Below, piece after piece: positions 23,188 through 32,964 of a stretch of 64,000 nt of DNA (its first letter is position 1; each line of letters opens with the position of its first letter). The DNA is from Nymphaea colorata (lineage: Eukaryota; Streptophyta; Magnoliopsida; Nymphaeales; Nymphaeaceae). The notes beneath the pieces were generated by a model. It ran no database searches and was not told the origin of the DNA. It was given only the letters and a program-made list of their open reading frames with translations. Position numbers and translations under genes: made by a program. The DNA lies in NCBI RefSeq assembly GCF_008831285.2, contig NC_045139.1, positions 7,658,204 through 7,722,203 on the forward strand, in the 5' to 3' direction.

Positions 23188-24050
23188 CTTGACAATGTGA
23201 CAACAACTTATCTAACTTTGCAGTCGGAAGTACTGACCAGGAATTGGATCTAATGCTTACATCCAAAAACCACAAAATGACATGACCCTTTTGGGACGCT
23301 AACTTCAAAATCAACACTTGAAGGAACATTAGATTCCTTAAGAATAAGCAAGCTGGATTAAGGCGCACCGCCAATAATCTTGTAAGAGAATATAATGCAG
23401 CACAACTGGAAATGAGCATCTTTCCAAACACTAGAGGGACGTCCATGGACTCCTCTTGTCTCGTTCATCGTGGGAGCAACGACATAGTTGCATCATTTGG
23501 GAATCCACACGCAAGAATCCAAGAATGTCAATGCAGGTTCCCCAATAATTGTATTGGGTGTGATCTAGTAAGGCTCCACTTGCAAGCATTTGATCAATTC
23601 TGTAAAGCCAATATGTCCTATGCATTTCCTAGACGACGAATAAGTATATAAGGGAATAGTGAGTTGTGCTTCCCTGTTTTTCTTCTCTTAATACCTCCCG
23701 GCTAGCAAACACTGGCAAGTGTATCTTTACAGTTATAAGATCAACCATGTAGATGAATGCAAAACGTTAAAATTACTAAAAGATAAAGGAAAAGCATACA
23801 AACAGCGTATAAATATTTACATCCTAAGATTGAGGTTCATAGTTTTCTAATTAATTGGCTCATGAAGACCAATCTAGACATCAAGTGTTTATGTTCATTT
23901 TCCCATTTTTTGTCTAGTTTTTGTTTATCTATATGATCAAATTTATCAGAAACCACAAATAGGAAAAGCGTATTCGGTAATAATTCTCTCTCTCTCTCTC
24001 TCTCTCTGTATGTGTGTGACGGCCGACCGCCGAATGTTGTTAACAATTGA
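23188..24050. other. Intergenic DNA, no gene recognised
   Basis: Open frames of up to 115 codons on opposing strands have no recognisable domain. A (CT)n tract lies at about 23982-24006. Confidence 0.35.
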
Positions 24051-24220
24051 TGGTGTAGTGATAGTTTCTAAATATAGAAGAATCTGGTAACATTTGACAG
24101 CTGGCTGATTTCAATTTTTCTTCCCTCTCTCTTGTGTTGTAGTGACGGTTTTTAAATATAAAAGCATCCGGTAACATTTGACAGCGGGTTCATTTCAATT
24201 TTTCTTCTCTCTCTCTCTCT
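24051..24220 (+). repeat. Tandem duplication, period about 84 bp, two units
   Basis: The first unit starts TGGTGTAGTGATAGTTTCTA (24051) and the second TGTTGTAGTGACGGTTTTTA (24135). Both contain GGTAACATTTGACAGC and TTTCAATTTTTCTT and end in a CT-rich run. Confidence 0.85.
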
Positions 24221-25193
24221 CTCTTTCTCTCGATATACATGTACACACATATATATATATATATAAAAGGTGAAGTCTTCTTAACATCTGAATATCCATC
24301 CAATCACGCTTGCCTAACGGATTACATCAAGCAGGCGTGATTAAAGACACTGTTTGATGCAATATAAGGTAGTGTACTGTGAGCAATTGGGGAGCTAGAA
24401 ATTTAGGGGTAAACTATACATTCAAAATTTTAAAAGGGATAAAAGTGTAATATTTAAAAGGCTAGAAGATTTATAATATCTAAACTAGTAAATATATATA
24501 TATATATAAGAGAGTGAAAAATTAGGTGGCTAACAAAAGTCTTATATTATATACCAAACTTAATAAAAATAATCTGGTTCGTCAATTCTAAGCAGATCTG
24601 ATGATAGAAATTAAATTTAAAATATGAAAACTAAGTTTTCTTTTCAAGAGATGGAAATTCCCTTCAAAAGCTACAAGTATTTTTTTCTTTCTGTGTCTAC
24701 TATTTCATCTAAGGCATATTTCAATCTCTTGAAAAAAAAAAAAAAAGTTTTACTTTTATATTTTCAACTTGATCTCTACCATCCTATGTCGTTAGAATCA
24801 AACCGATCACAAAAATGATTATCATTAGTGCACAAGAATTTGATAGGCATGTATATATATATATATATATATTATATGTTTAAAGTATAATATAATGAAA
24901 AAAATTTTGGCGTCAGGATGACCTCGTTATGAGCAACATGAAGTAGCCTAACATGCTATTTTTGACGGGGCGACAAGTTTCCATTATGTTATAAAAAGAA
25001 AATAGTACAGACACATGCATCAATTATTGCCCATTAGCTCTACTCTAGAATTTGACTCCGGCGGAGACAAGGCAAAGCACGACGCTGTCGGCAGGAGATG
25101 ATGTCGATGCATGTGCGCTTCCTTCACATCATTTCTTCTTAACCCGCTGTTACCAATCATCAATCACCACATTCGGTCGACGAGACCCTCTTC
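24221..25193. other. Intergenic DNA with several (TA)n tracts
   Basis: Very AT-rich with (TA)n at about 24250-24265, 24492-24508 and 24851-24871. No gene recognised. Confidence 0.4.
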
Positions 25194-25650
25194 CTCTTCT
25201 TGTTTCCATGTATTTACATCTCAAGTTGAAAAAACAGCCTAACGGCGGGCATAGCATAGCTGGTTCGCCAAACCTGGTGTGCCGACAAAGTGTCATCTCT
25301 TGAGAGGTTTGCGGACAAAGTGTCATTAATTTGGTTCCTGTAAATCCTTATCATCCTTATCAGTCGGATTACAGTGAAGATGCAAGACAATCAAATTAAA
25401 AGGTATATCATAAAACCACGCAAGTTTACAAGACCGTCTTCTTGTTTCATTGATTTACGTCTCATGATCAAACTGTCTAAGGGCATAGTATAGCTGGTTT
25501 GTCTAAAACGTAGTGTGCGGACAAGATCTCATCTCTTGAGAGGTTTGCCGATCAATTTGATTCCTGTAAGTACTGATCATTCCGATTATGGTGAAGATGC
25601 AAGACATTCAAATTAAAGGACATGTCATAAAGCCACAGAGGTTTCCAAAC
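25194..25650 (+). repeat. Tandem duplication, period about 242 bp, two diverged units
   Basis: Unit 1 (about 25194-25435) and unit 2 (about 25436-25650) share, in order, TCTTCTTGTTTC, GGCATAGYATAGCTGGTT, ATCTCTTGAGAGGTTTGC, TTCCTGTAA and GTGAAGATGCAAGACA. The copies differ by substitutions and small deletions, so the duplication is old. Confidence 0.8.
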
Positions 25651-26839
25651 AGCCTTGAACCAAGAAAAAGGTGATCAAACACCGTGTGATTTCGAGCATA
25701 AGTGCGATCCATCGTCTCAAGAAAAGGAGTTGGGGGGATCTCTGTAATTTGTCGGCAGGCCTTTCTGTAGAGCTTCGTGTCATTGACAAGGAAAGCCACC
25801 AAGCTTCTTCGGATCCAGTGGTCCTGTTTTATACATCCCAGCTAAGCTGTCTTTTTGGTGTTCAATCTTTGGAATCTTTCGCTGCGAATTGAAAGGCGGT
25901 AAAAGCAAAAACAACCCTTCGAGCAGTTCAGTCAAAGATTTTACATATATGTGTCACTGCAATTGCTTAGACTCTACTACATTTTTCGGCCGAACAACTT
26001 GCAGCTTCAAGCGGTACGTTGAGTTGCAGCCTTGAGATTTGAACTTTAGCTTTAGCTTCAACTTGCATCAACCACTAGTAATAAATGGATGCATGTCTCA
26101 TCATATAAATTATAAGGTACAAACTATAGTCATAATTTTTTTATTTTTGCGTTTTAAGCTTTAATATTTTTTGGGTATGATACGGTGAGCATGAAAAAAA
26201 TGGAAGAAGTACAGTATTTTTTAAAAAAAAGTTAAGTAGATAAGCAACAAATGAAAATTAGAAAATGAAAACAAGCAAAAAACATGAAAAATGCCTTAAA
26301 TGAAAAAAAAGGAAAAAAAAATGTGTTTTTTTCGTTTAAAAGTTGACATTTTTAATACACTTTCCAAGTAAAAGAGTTCTCAACCTTGTTAATTTGTTGA
26401 AAATTTCAGTTAATTCTAGCTCGGTCTAAAGAAGACATGGCAAAGGGAATAGAGGGGTGTACCGGTTTCTTTTTCGAGTGATGAATTGTTAACATCTCGC
26501 TCACCTTGATAAAAACTCACTGTGCTCTACACATCGTTGAGAGCATCTCAGTATATACCATTGCCCCGACATGGCAGGGTTTTAGAAGTGACTTCTAAGG
26601 CAGGGTTTGAACTTGATAGAAGTGACTTCTAAGGCAGGGTTAGACGAAGGCTCCATAAGTGCAGAAAAGTTACTTTCTCTTACGCTGGCAGAATATGTCT
26701 GGTAAAACACAACCTACTGCAGATTGTCTCATACTGGGCTGGGCTCGTGCATTCAAACTTCTAACTGGTACCATCCATAAACAAACACCTCAGACCTTCT
26801 GGCCTTTGGATGCTTAAAACAACACCCTCTAGCTCTTCT
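25651..26839. other. Intergenic DNA with an A-rich dispersed repeat
   Basis: Between about 26100 and 26350 lies an A-rich segment (words such as GAGCATGAAAAAAAT, AACAAATGAAAATTAGAAAA and TTTTTTTCGTTT) that resembles 29640-29990. A 34-bp tandem repeat with an internal inverted repeat is at 26584-26640. No gene recognised. Confidence 0.45.
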
Positions 26840-27780
26840 TCTTGAAAGGTAATCATATGGAGCTGGGGCGAAGTGGCCCACAGGATTCAGTGGAAGCTAG
26901 AAAATGGTGGAAGGATCCGTTTTTGGCTGGATGCTTAGGGATGGAGTGTCCTTCATACTCTGCTCCCTAGTGGCTACGGTGGTTGCCTTTCTGACCAGTC
27001 GCTAAGTTTCAATCTGCTCAACACCATTGCACCTGTCCGGCAGCTTGGAAACTTGGAGTCGGCCCCTTGGTTTCGGCAATTTTTCAGCTAAGTCACATGG
27101 GTAGAGACACAAACATGACAAGTTTAAAACATGTGGGTATAGGTATATATATATATATATATCAAAATAAAAGCAACATTTAAATAAACAAATGATTTTA
27201 AATAAAAACATTACATGTTAATGAATAGTAACTTTAAAAACATAATGAAAACTAAACTACAGAAAATTAAATAATGTAAAATTAAATAGTTTTGATTTGT
27301 TTCGATCTAAAAAGTACCTAAGTGTGTCCACGTACGCACTTTTAATATGGAAACGTCGACATGGATACATGAACCTTAACCTTATTGAACTATTCAAGTT
27401 CTCCCCAACCAAAGACTAAAGACTAACACTTGGGTCCTTGCTGTTGCTACCTCGCTCTCCAGCCTTCAGATGTATAACAAAAATTAGAGAGGAGGAAGAC
27501 TCAGCCATTTGGCGTAGTTACATATGGGCACTCAAAAGCACCTTCCAGCTCCACATGGCGACTTGCAAGAACAGGATCCAAACTATGGATAAATGAAAGA
27601 TGTGTTTGGAATCACCTCTGTCAACATGTTCCTTCTCTGCAAAAATGAGGAGGAAACGAATCCTCATTTGTTCACCACATGCGCCTACTCTGAACCCATT
27701 TGGAAGTGGTTTCCAAGAAGATTCGAACAATGCACTCCTTTATGCCCCCAAATGACCTTCAATTGGCAACAATTTGTCAA
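26840..27780 (+). pseudogene. LINE-type retrotransposon remnant (C-terminal part of ORF2)
   Basis: At about 26850-26940 the plus strand encodes KLENGGRIRFWLDA, a signature found after the reverse transcriptase domain of plant L1-like LINEs. At about 27545-27720 another frame gives RIQT, then a CKNEEETNPHLFTTCAYSEPIWKW-type motif (cited in parts: CKNEEET, HLFTTCAYS, IWKW), the zinc-binding C-x(n)-H-x(3)-C pattern of the RT-associated 'zf-RVT' domain. The two parts are separated by about 450 bp of AT-rich, noncoding DNA with a (TA)n tract. Stops and frameshifts show it is dead. Confidence 0.65.
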
Positions 27781-27945
27781 TCTTTGCTGCCAACGATTAT
27801 TGGAGGCATATGGAATAGACATGATAGACACTCTCCTCCCATCCCCAACCCTGTAAGTTCATCTGGAAAGACCTTAGATGTGTGTGTGAGAGAGAACATC
27901 TCTCAATTTCAAGTACACCCATGATATGGGCATTTGGTTTTCTAG

Positions 27946-28130
27946 GGCGGAGCCAAGGGGGCAGCATGGGTCTTAGTTCCACCTCAAAAGTTTTTTTTTT
28001 AAATTTATATGTAAATTTTAAAAAATTTTACTTGTTTTATATAAAAATTTTGAAAAATAATATTTCGGTTCTTGTCAAAATTTAAAAACTTTAACTTGAC
28101 CCCTCTTATAAAAAATTTCTGGCTTCCCAA
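27946..28130 (+). mobile_element. MITE-like repeat with GGC-GAGCCAAG ends, copy 1
   Basis: Begins GGCGGAGCCAAGGGGGCAGC and ends in a loosely inverted TTTCTGGCTTCCC. The middle is A/T-rich with AAAAATTTTACTTGTTTTAT and AATATTTCGG. Copies are at 34638-34819 (same strand) and 59370-59640 (opposite strand). Confidence 0.6.
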
Positions 28131-28642
28131 GTTGTATCGTTTAGACCTAGTCCGATAGAAGCAACTTCCATATTACCACACTGGGTAGCAGGAGGAATCA
28201 TAACCTTGGCCCTCTCAAGCCACCATGCTACTTCCCTAGCTGCCATAATCCACTCTCTAGATGATATTATATTTTCAAGATTCCATTGCCAAGGAAAAAA
28301 TGACTCTCTCTATCGGTCCTCCCATGTGGATCAAAAGATGCCTGACTCAGCCTTCAAATGCGGCACAAGCATCGTCTCTTTTTGTTCTGCTGCATAAGTC
28401 GGATTACTTTCTCCTTGGTCACTGATTAGTTTCTGTTACACACTTGTACCCCTCTTGTGAGGGGCGCTTTAGTCATTTGGACACCCAAACACTTTCTTAG
28501 TGTTCGGGCGGAGCATTCATTGAAGTCATCCAAGGCATGAAGCTCGAAGAAGTTTGAGAGAACAGCGCCATAACGACATAGACACTTTCCCAACACTAAG
28601 GATATATATATATATATATATGCCAAAAAGAACAAGTGTCTT
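28131..28642. other. Intergenic DNA, possibly more LINE debris
   Basis: A plus-strand frame at 28206-28397 could be a diverged LINE C-terminus but has no clear motif. A (TA)n tract lies at 28602-28622. Confidence 0.3.
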
Positions 28643-28828
28643 ATAGTAGAGGCGAAGTCAGTATTTTCTTTAGGAACGAGCCGACAATCCAACCTCTGGA
28701 TTTTGGTAGGGCCAAATTAAATTCAAATCCAAAAAATACATGACGCAATTAAAAAAAAATTATTTTTTTCATTGGCCAGGATAAAGCCATGGCCTACGTA
28801 GGCCCTCCACTCCCTCTCGCCCCTGCCT
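28643..28828 (+). repeat. Dispersed repeat R2, copy 1
   Basis: Shares with 46479-46670 the ordered strings CCAACCTCTGGATT (CCGACCTCTGGATT there), GGTAGGGCCAAA (GGTAGAGCCAAA), AAAAATACAT, ACGCAATTAAAAAA (ACGTAATTAAAAAA) and GCCATGGCCTA, with GC-rich ends around an A-rich middle. Probably a small nonautonomous element or an LTR fragment. Confidence 0.65.
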
Positions 28829-31061
28829 TATAGAGTGTGCCACAATCAGCCAGTCAAAGGCGCTTGAACCCAGTGAGTGTTCTAAGCCAATTCCTTACTC
28901 ACACATTTTAGTTGAATGGTATATCATAAGTTCATTCACGTTTCGAAACAATCTTGCAACCCAAAAATAAAAGAAATGGGGGAGGGCTTCAACGCTTCTT
29001 CGGATAGCTTCCGTTCACTCACTCACCAAGTAACATTACTGTCTCTAAACTTAAAGTTATAGTTTTGGTTTTTGGCATGTAAACCTCTTGGCCGGGTTCT
29101 ATCATCTCAAAGAATTCAGTTAACAATTATAAACAGTTAAAAGAGACTTGGATTGATCTTGGCTTTGACGTAGACCCGCTTGAAACTTTGTTGTGCCGAA
29201 TCGGATTCTGACCTAACTTTTAATGTACTTCGTAGCAAATTTTCTTGGGTCCTTGGTTTGACCCCCCATGCAAACATGAACACATTTTTCAAGCGTGAGA
29301 TTTGATCAATTTTCTCATGTTCTGGTTGAAAAATGTGGCCTTCCCTTAGCACATTCACCGGCGTGGGTCTTCCACAACATGCTTGTTTTTTCATTTGACG
29401 TTGGAAGCCATTGCCATTATTTTTATTGAAGTTAGTACCAATCTAAAAATGTCCGCATTCTTTGATGCTGCCACAGAACAAAAAAAAAAAGAAATCTATT
29501 GAGTACTAATAAATACATAGTTAACGTCATGATTTAGTTTGGCCCTACTCGGATAAATTTATTAGACCGGTTGACCCGGTTAAATGACCGTTATGCCCAC
29601 CCCTGAAAAAATTTCTGACCCCGCCCTATTCACAAATAACATTTGGGAGTTTTAAATGGCCAAATTTTATCTGGGGTATATATGGCGAGCTTGAAAAAAT
29701 ACGAAAAAAATATGGTGAATTTTTAAAAGTTTAAAAAATTAAAAATAAGAAAAAATAAAATAAGTGAGAAAATAATAACTCAAACATCAAAAGATAATTT
29801 GATTTGCAACAAATAAAAATAGAAAATGAAAAAAAATGTTTGGCATTTAAAAAGTGAAAAAAAAAGTGTTAAAACATGTTTTTTTCGTTTTAATGTTTTA
29901 TTTACCAAATTATATTTTTTAAGTTTTAAACGGCATTTAATTTTCTCATTTTTTTAAAAAAAATAACACGTTTTTTTGTTATATGTTAACAACCAAGCCC
30001 ACTAGGTCCATGAATCTTAGGGGCTGCCCCATAAAACTGAACCCAGGTCCACCTAAACCCAATTACCAAATTAAAGTTTGAGAGTGGCTTTGTGGGGGCA
30101 GAGACCCCAAGTATCTCCATCCCTGCTTTGATATTTTATGGGACAATTGAAAAAAGGCCGGACCCAATTTTCAGGCTGAAAATTTGGAACTATTGGCTTT
30201 GTAAAATGGTAACATATTTCAGGAACTTTTTCTCCCCGTTTGATTAGAGGAATAAGTTCTTCTTCAGTCGTACATGCCAGAAAAAGTTTCGGGGTATATG
30301 TCAAGAGGTCGGACTTTCTGTGCAATTATGATCTTGAATCCAGACTCAACTAATGGAAACCATATTGGATTGATGTATTGAATAGGGGCTTGTGTATATG
30401 CAGTTCTCTAACTAGCTAATTGAAATCTGTGTTCAGATCCATATTAAGTCCTAATCCAAATAGATAGAAACCATGTAATTGCATGTAAACTTGGACTTGA
30501 TGCTGGTCAGACTCAGTTTTCGACAATGCCTAGATCCAACCCGAACCCGAACGTCCTTGCATCCCTGCTCATATATGATATAGGCACTCTTATATGTAGG
30601 ATTCGCCTTAGAAATGCACTTACATGTGGGAGAAAAAAAGTTATTAGGCTTATAATTTCTGTGTATTAATTTTTCGGGATATAAAGAAACTCATCACCAG
30701 TCAAAGCGACTTATGGTACGCTTGCATATCTTATCAGGTTTTAATACCCAGATACCTCATTAATTTGAAGGAGAAGTCCAAGAGAAGGTACGCTTGTACC
30801 ATATGAATATTATGCATACATAGGACCAAATAAAAAGATTAATTAATGCAAGCTGGCACCCAAAATTTTCATTTTAAATATTTGGGCATCTGGCTTTTCA
30901 ATCCAGCAGGTAAGCTTAGATTAGCTAGAGCTTTGAACTGTCAGATTAATACATTTTTATGACATTATTATATATATATAAATATATTATAGAAAATAAA
31001 TTAGTAGGTACATGACCCTTAAATGCATGAACTGTAAAGAATTATCTTGGTCGTCCATTTT

Positions 31062-31063
<2 letters not shown>
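28829..31063. other. Intergenic DNA with an A-rich dispersed repeat
   Basis: The part at about 29640-29990 is an A-rich segment resembling 26100-26350 (shared CAACAAATAAAAATAGAAAA-like and TTTTTTTCGTTTT words). Open frames at 29137-29394 and 30071-30325 (minus) have no recognisable domain. Confidence 0.4.

Positions 31064-31118
<55 letters not shown>
31064..31118. repeat. (TA)n microsatellite, about 55 bp
   Basis: Uninterrupted alternating TA. Confidence 0.95.
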
Positions 31119-31121
<3 letters not shown>

Positions 31122-31470
31122 TCAAGAAAAATGTTAATATGAGTCTGGAAATTCCAGAAAATGAAAAATATAAGGACATATGTTCACCGTGATGGGCGGA
31201 CGTGAGGAGAGGGAGAAGTCAAGGGAGGGCGTGTGCCTGAGACTGAGCGTCTCCAAATTTACTCAACCGTTCAAACGAACTTTTGTTTCGTTTTCAAAAA
31301 AGTTGTTCTCCCCATCATTTCGTTACAATTTTCAATTTGCACAGTGCAAAAACATTTTTTTAGGAGAAAATGTCTCGATGTAGGCTATTTTACAAAGGAA
31401 TACCTATACTTTTTGGATATTTTTATTTACATCCTACCTTTTGCAGGATTAACCCAAAGAGCATCCTTAA

Positions 31471-31884
31471 GGGGGCGTTTGGTTGGCAGGAAAAGCACTG
31501 TTCAACAGGAAAAAAAAATTCAAATTTTTGAAACTTTTCCATTTCATCAAACATGGAAAAAAAATTTGGACCGTTGGAGATGATTCTCGAAAAATATTTC
31601 CGGAAAAATTTCTCCAGCGAAAGGGGTGGAGAAATTTTTCCGGAAAAATTTTTGTGACCGTTGGAGGAGGAAATTTTTTCTCCCTCCTCCCTCCTTCTCT
31701 TCTTCCTCCTTCTTCCTCACCATTCCCATCAAACAAAGAATTTTTTTCCTAGAAAAAATTTTCTTCCAAAACAAACACAAACCGGTTTTGGAAAAATGGA
31801 AAAATTTTTCCGTTTCTTCAATTCCAGAATTTTTTTTCTGGAATTTTTTTTCCAGAAATTTTTTTCTGGCCATCAAACGGCCCC
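31471..31884. mobile_element. Tourist-like MITE (PIF/Harbinger type), 414 bp
   Basis: The element starts GGGGGCGTTTGGTTGGCAGG and ends ...TGGCCATCAAACGGCCCC, so its ends are inverted repeats of about 18 bp. It is flanked on both sides by TAA (31468-31470 and 31885-31887), the 3-bp target site typical of Tourist/PIF-Harbinger elements. The interior is noncoding, purine-rich in the left half and pyrimidine-rich in the right half, with many GGAAAAATTT/AAATTTTTCC words, so a single strand could form a long imperfect hairpin. Open frames across it on both strands are by-products of this composition. Confidence 0.8.
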
Positions 31885-31977
31885 TAAGGGTTAAAGCTGA
31901 CTGCAGTTAAATGGGTAATGGTGCCGAGAAAGGATGACTTTGCTTTTTCTCGTGTGCTCTTAGGTTGCCTGTCTAGC

Positions 31978-32019
31978 TTTGAGGGGTAGCATAACTAGTT
32001 TGAGGGGTAGCATAACTAG
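31978..32019 (+). repeat. 21-bp tandem duplication, two identical units
   Basis: The unit TTTGAGGGGTAGCATAACTAG (21 bp; key parts GAGGGGTAGC and ATAACTAG) occurs twice in succession without change. Confidence 0.9.
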
Positions 32020-32759
32020 TCGGCCAAGCGTCATGCAAATGATGCATCAGGTGTTATTCATGTAGACTGCAACGATAGCATGCAGGACACCTGAGTTGAA
32101 AGATGTATTATAAAACTACTTAGGTCTCAAATCAGTCCTCAACCTTGAAGACAATAAACAAGAAAGTGGTTTTGCATTTAGAATACTATTTAATTTGCAT
32201 GTCTAAAATCATAAGTATTAAAGCATAAATTAGGAGAATGGCAATTAACAATGGACAGTTTCCAAATTGAAACATGCATTTGAAAAAGGATGGCATAAAT
32301 TATAATTCAAAAATAATTTTCTTTAAGATTTTTCAAAACAGTATGAGCAATGTTTGTTTCATCGTAAGGAGACATGCCATAACTAAAGCAGAGTGAACTA
32401 TTTTTTCTGTAACCCCAACTATCATGATTCAAAAAAATTTAGCAAATGATTAAAGAGCACCAACGTATAAACAAGCAAACAGTTGATAATCACCAATACG
32501 TAAATCCCAAAAAAAATCGTAGTACTGTGTGGGCTACTGCCCACAGAAACCCACAGGTGGCTCCAAGTGGTACCCATTTCAGACGCATCTCTCTCGAGAT
32601 TTTTGTGACTAAAAATAAACAGTGCAGAAATTTAAAAAACTTTCTGCGAGGCTAACAGGCCAGAGGTAAAATATTGACCTATTAACAGGCTTTTTGAAAT
32701 ATGCTAATTTACTTGTCCTTTTTACGAAAGATAGGTGCTTAAATATGAAAATCTGCCCA
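32020..32759. other. Intergenic DNA before pectate lyase B
   Basis: AT-rich. At about 32527-32545 lies GTGTGGGCTACTGCCCACAG, a diverged relative of the GTGGGCAATTGCCCAC palindrome repeat. No gene recognised. Confidence 0.4.
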
Positions 32760-32890
32760 CCACATTTAGCGGCAGGAAATCAACCCCCAGGACGGGAATC
32801 TCCCATGTTTACCACAAATCACGAACAAAGTTGGGCCCGCCTCTGTTTGGTTTAGCCGTCGAACCGGAACTTGTTCGTTCTCCTTTAAAT
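32760..32890 (+). promoter_or_regulatory. Upstream region of pectate lyase B with blocks shared with gene A
   Basis: CCACATTTAGCGGCA (32760-32774), CCACAAATCACGAACAAA (32812-32829), TGGGCCC (32832-32838) and TATA-like CTTTAAAT (32883-32890, 75 bp before the start codon) repeat the order found before gene A. The sequence between the blocks has diverged, so the blocks look selectively kept. Confidence 0.65.
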
Positions 32891-32964
32891 GCTCGTCGTC
32901 CAAGACTGCAACTGCTACCAGCAGCCGACTCCCTTCCTGTCTTCTTCCCCTTCTCCTGATCTTA

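Noticed and set aside
31467-31910. Several overlapping open frames of 77-109 codons
   Set aside because: They are Phe/Lys-rich by-products of the GGAAAAATTT words in a MITE, open on both strands, with no domain.
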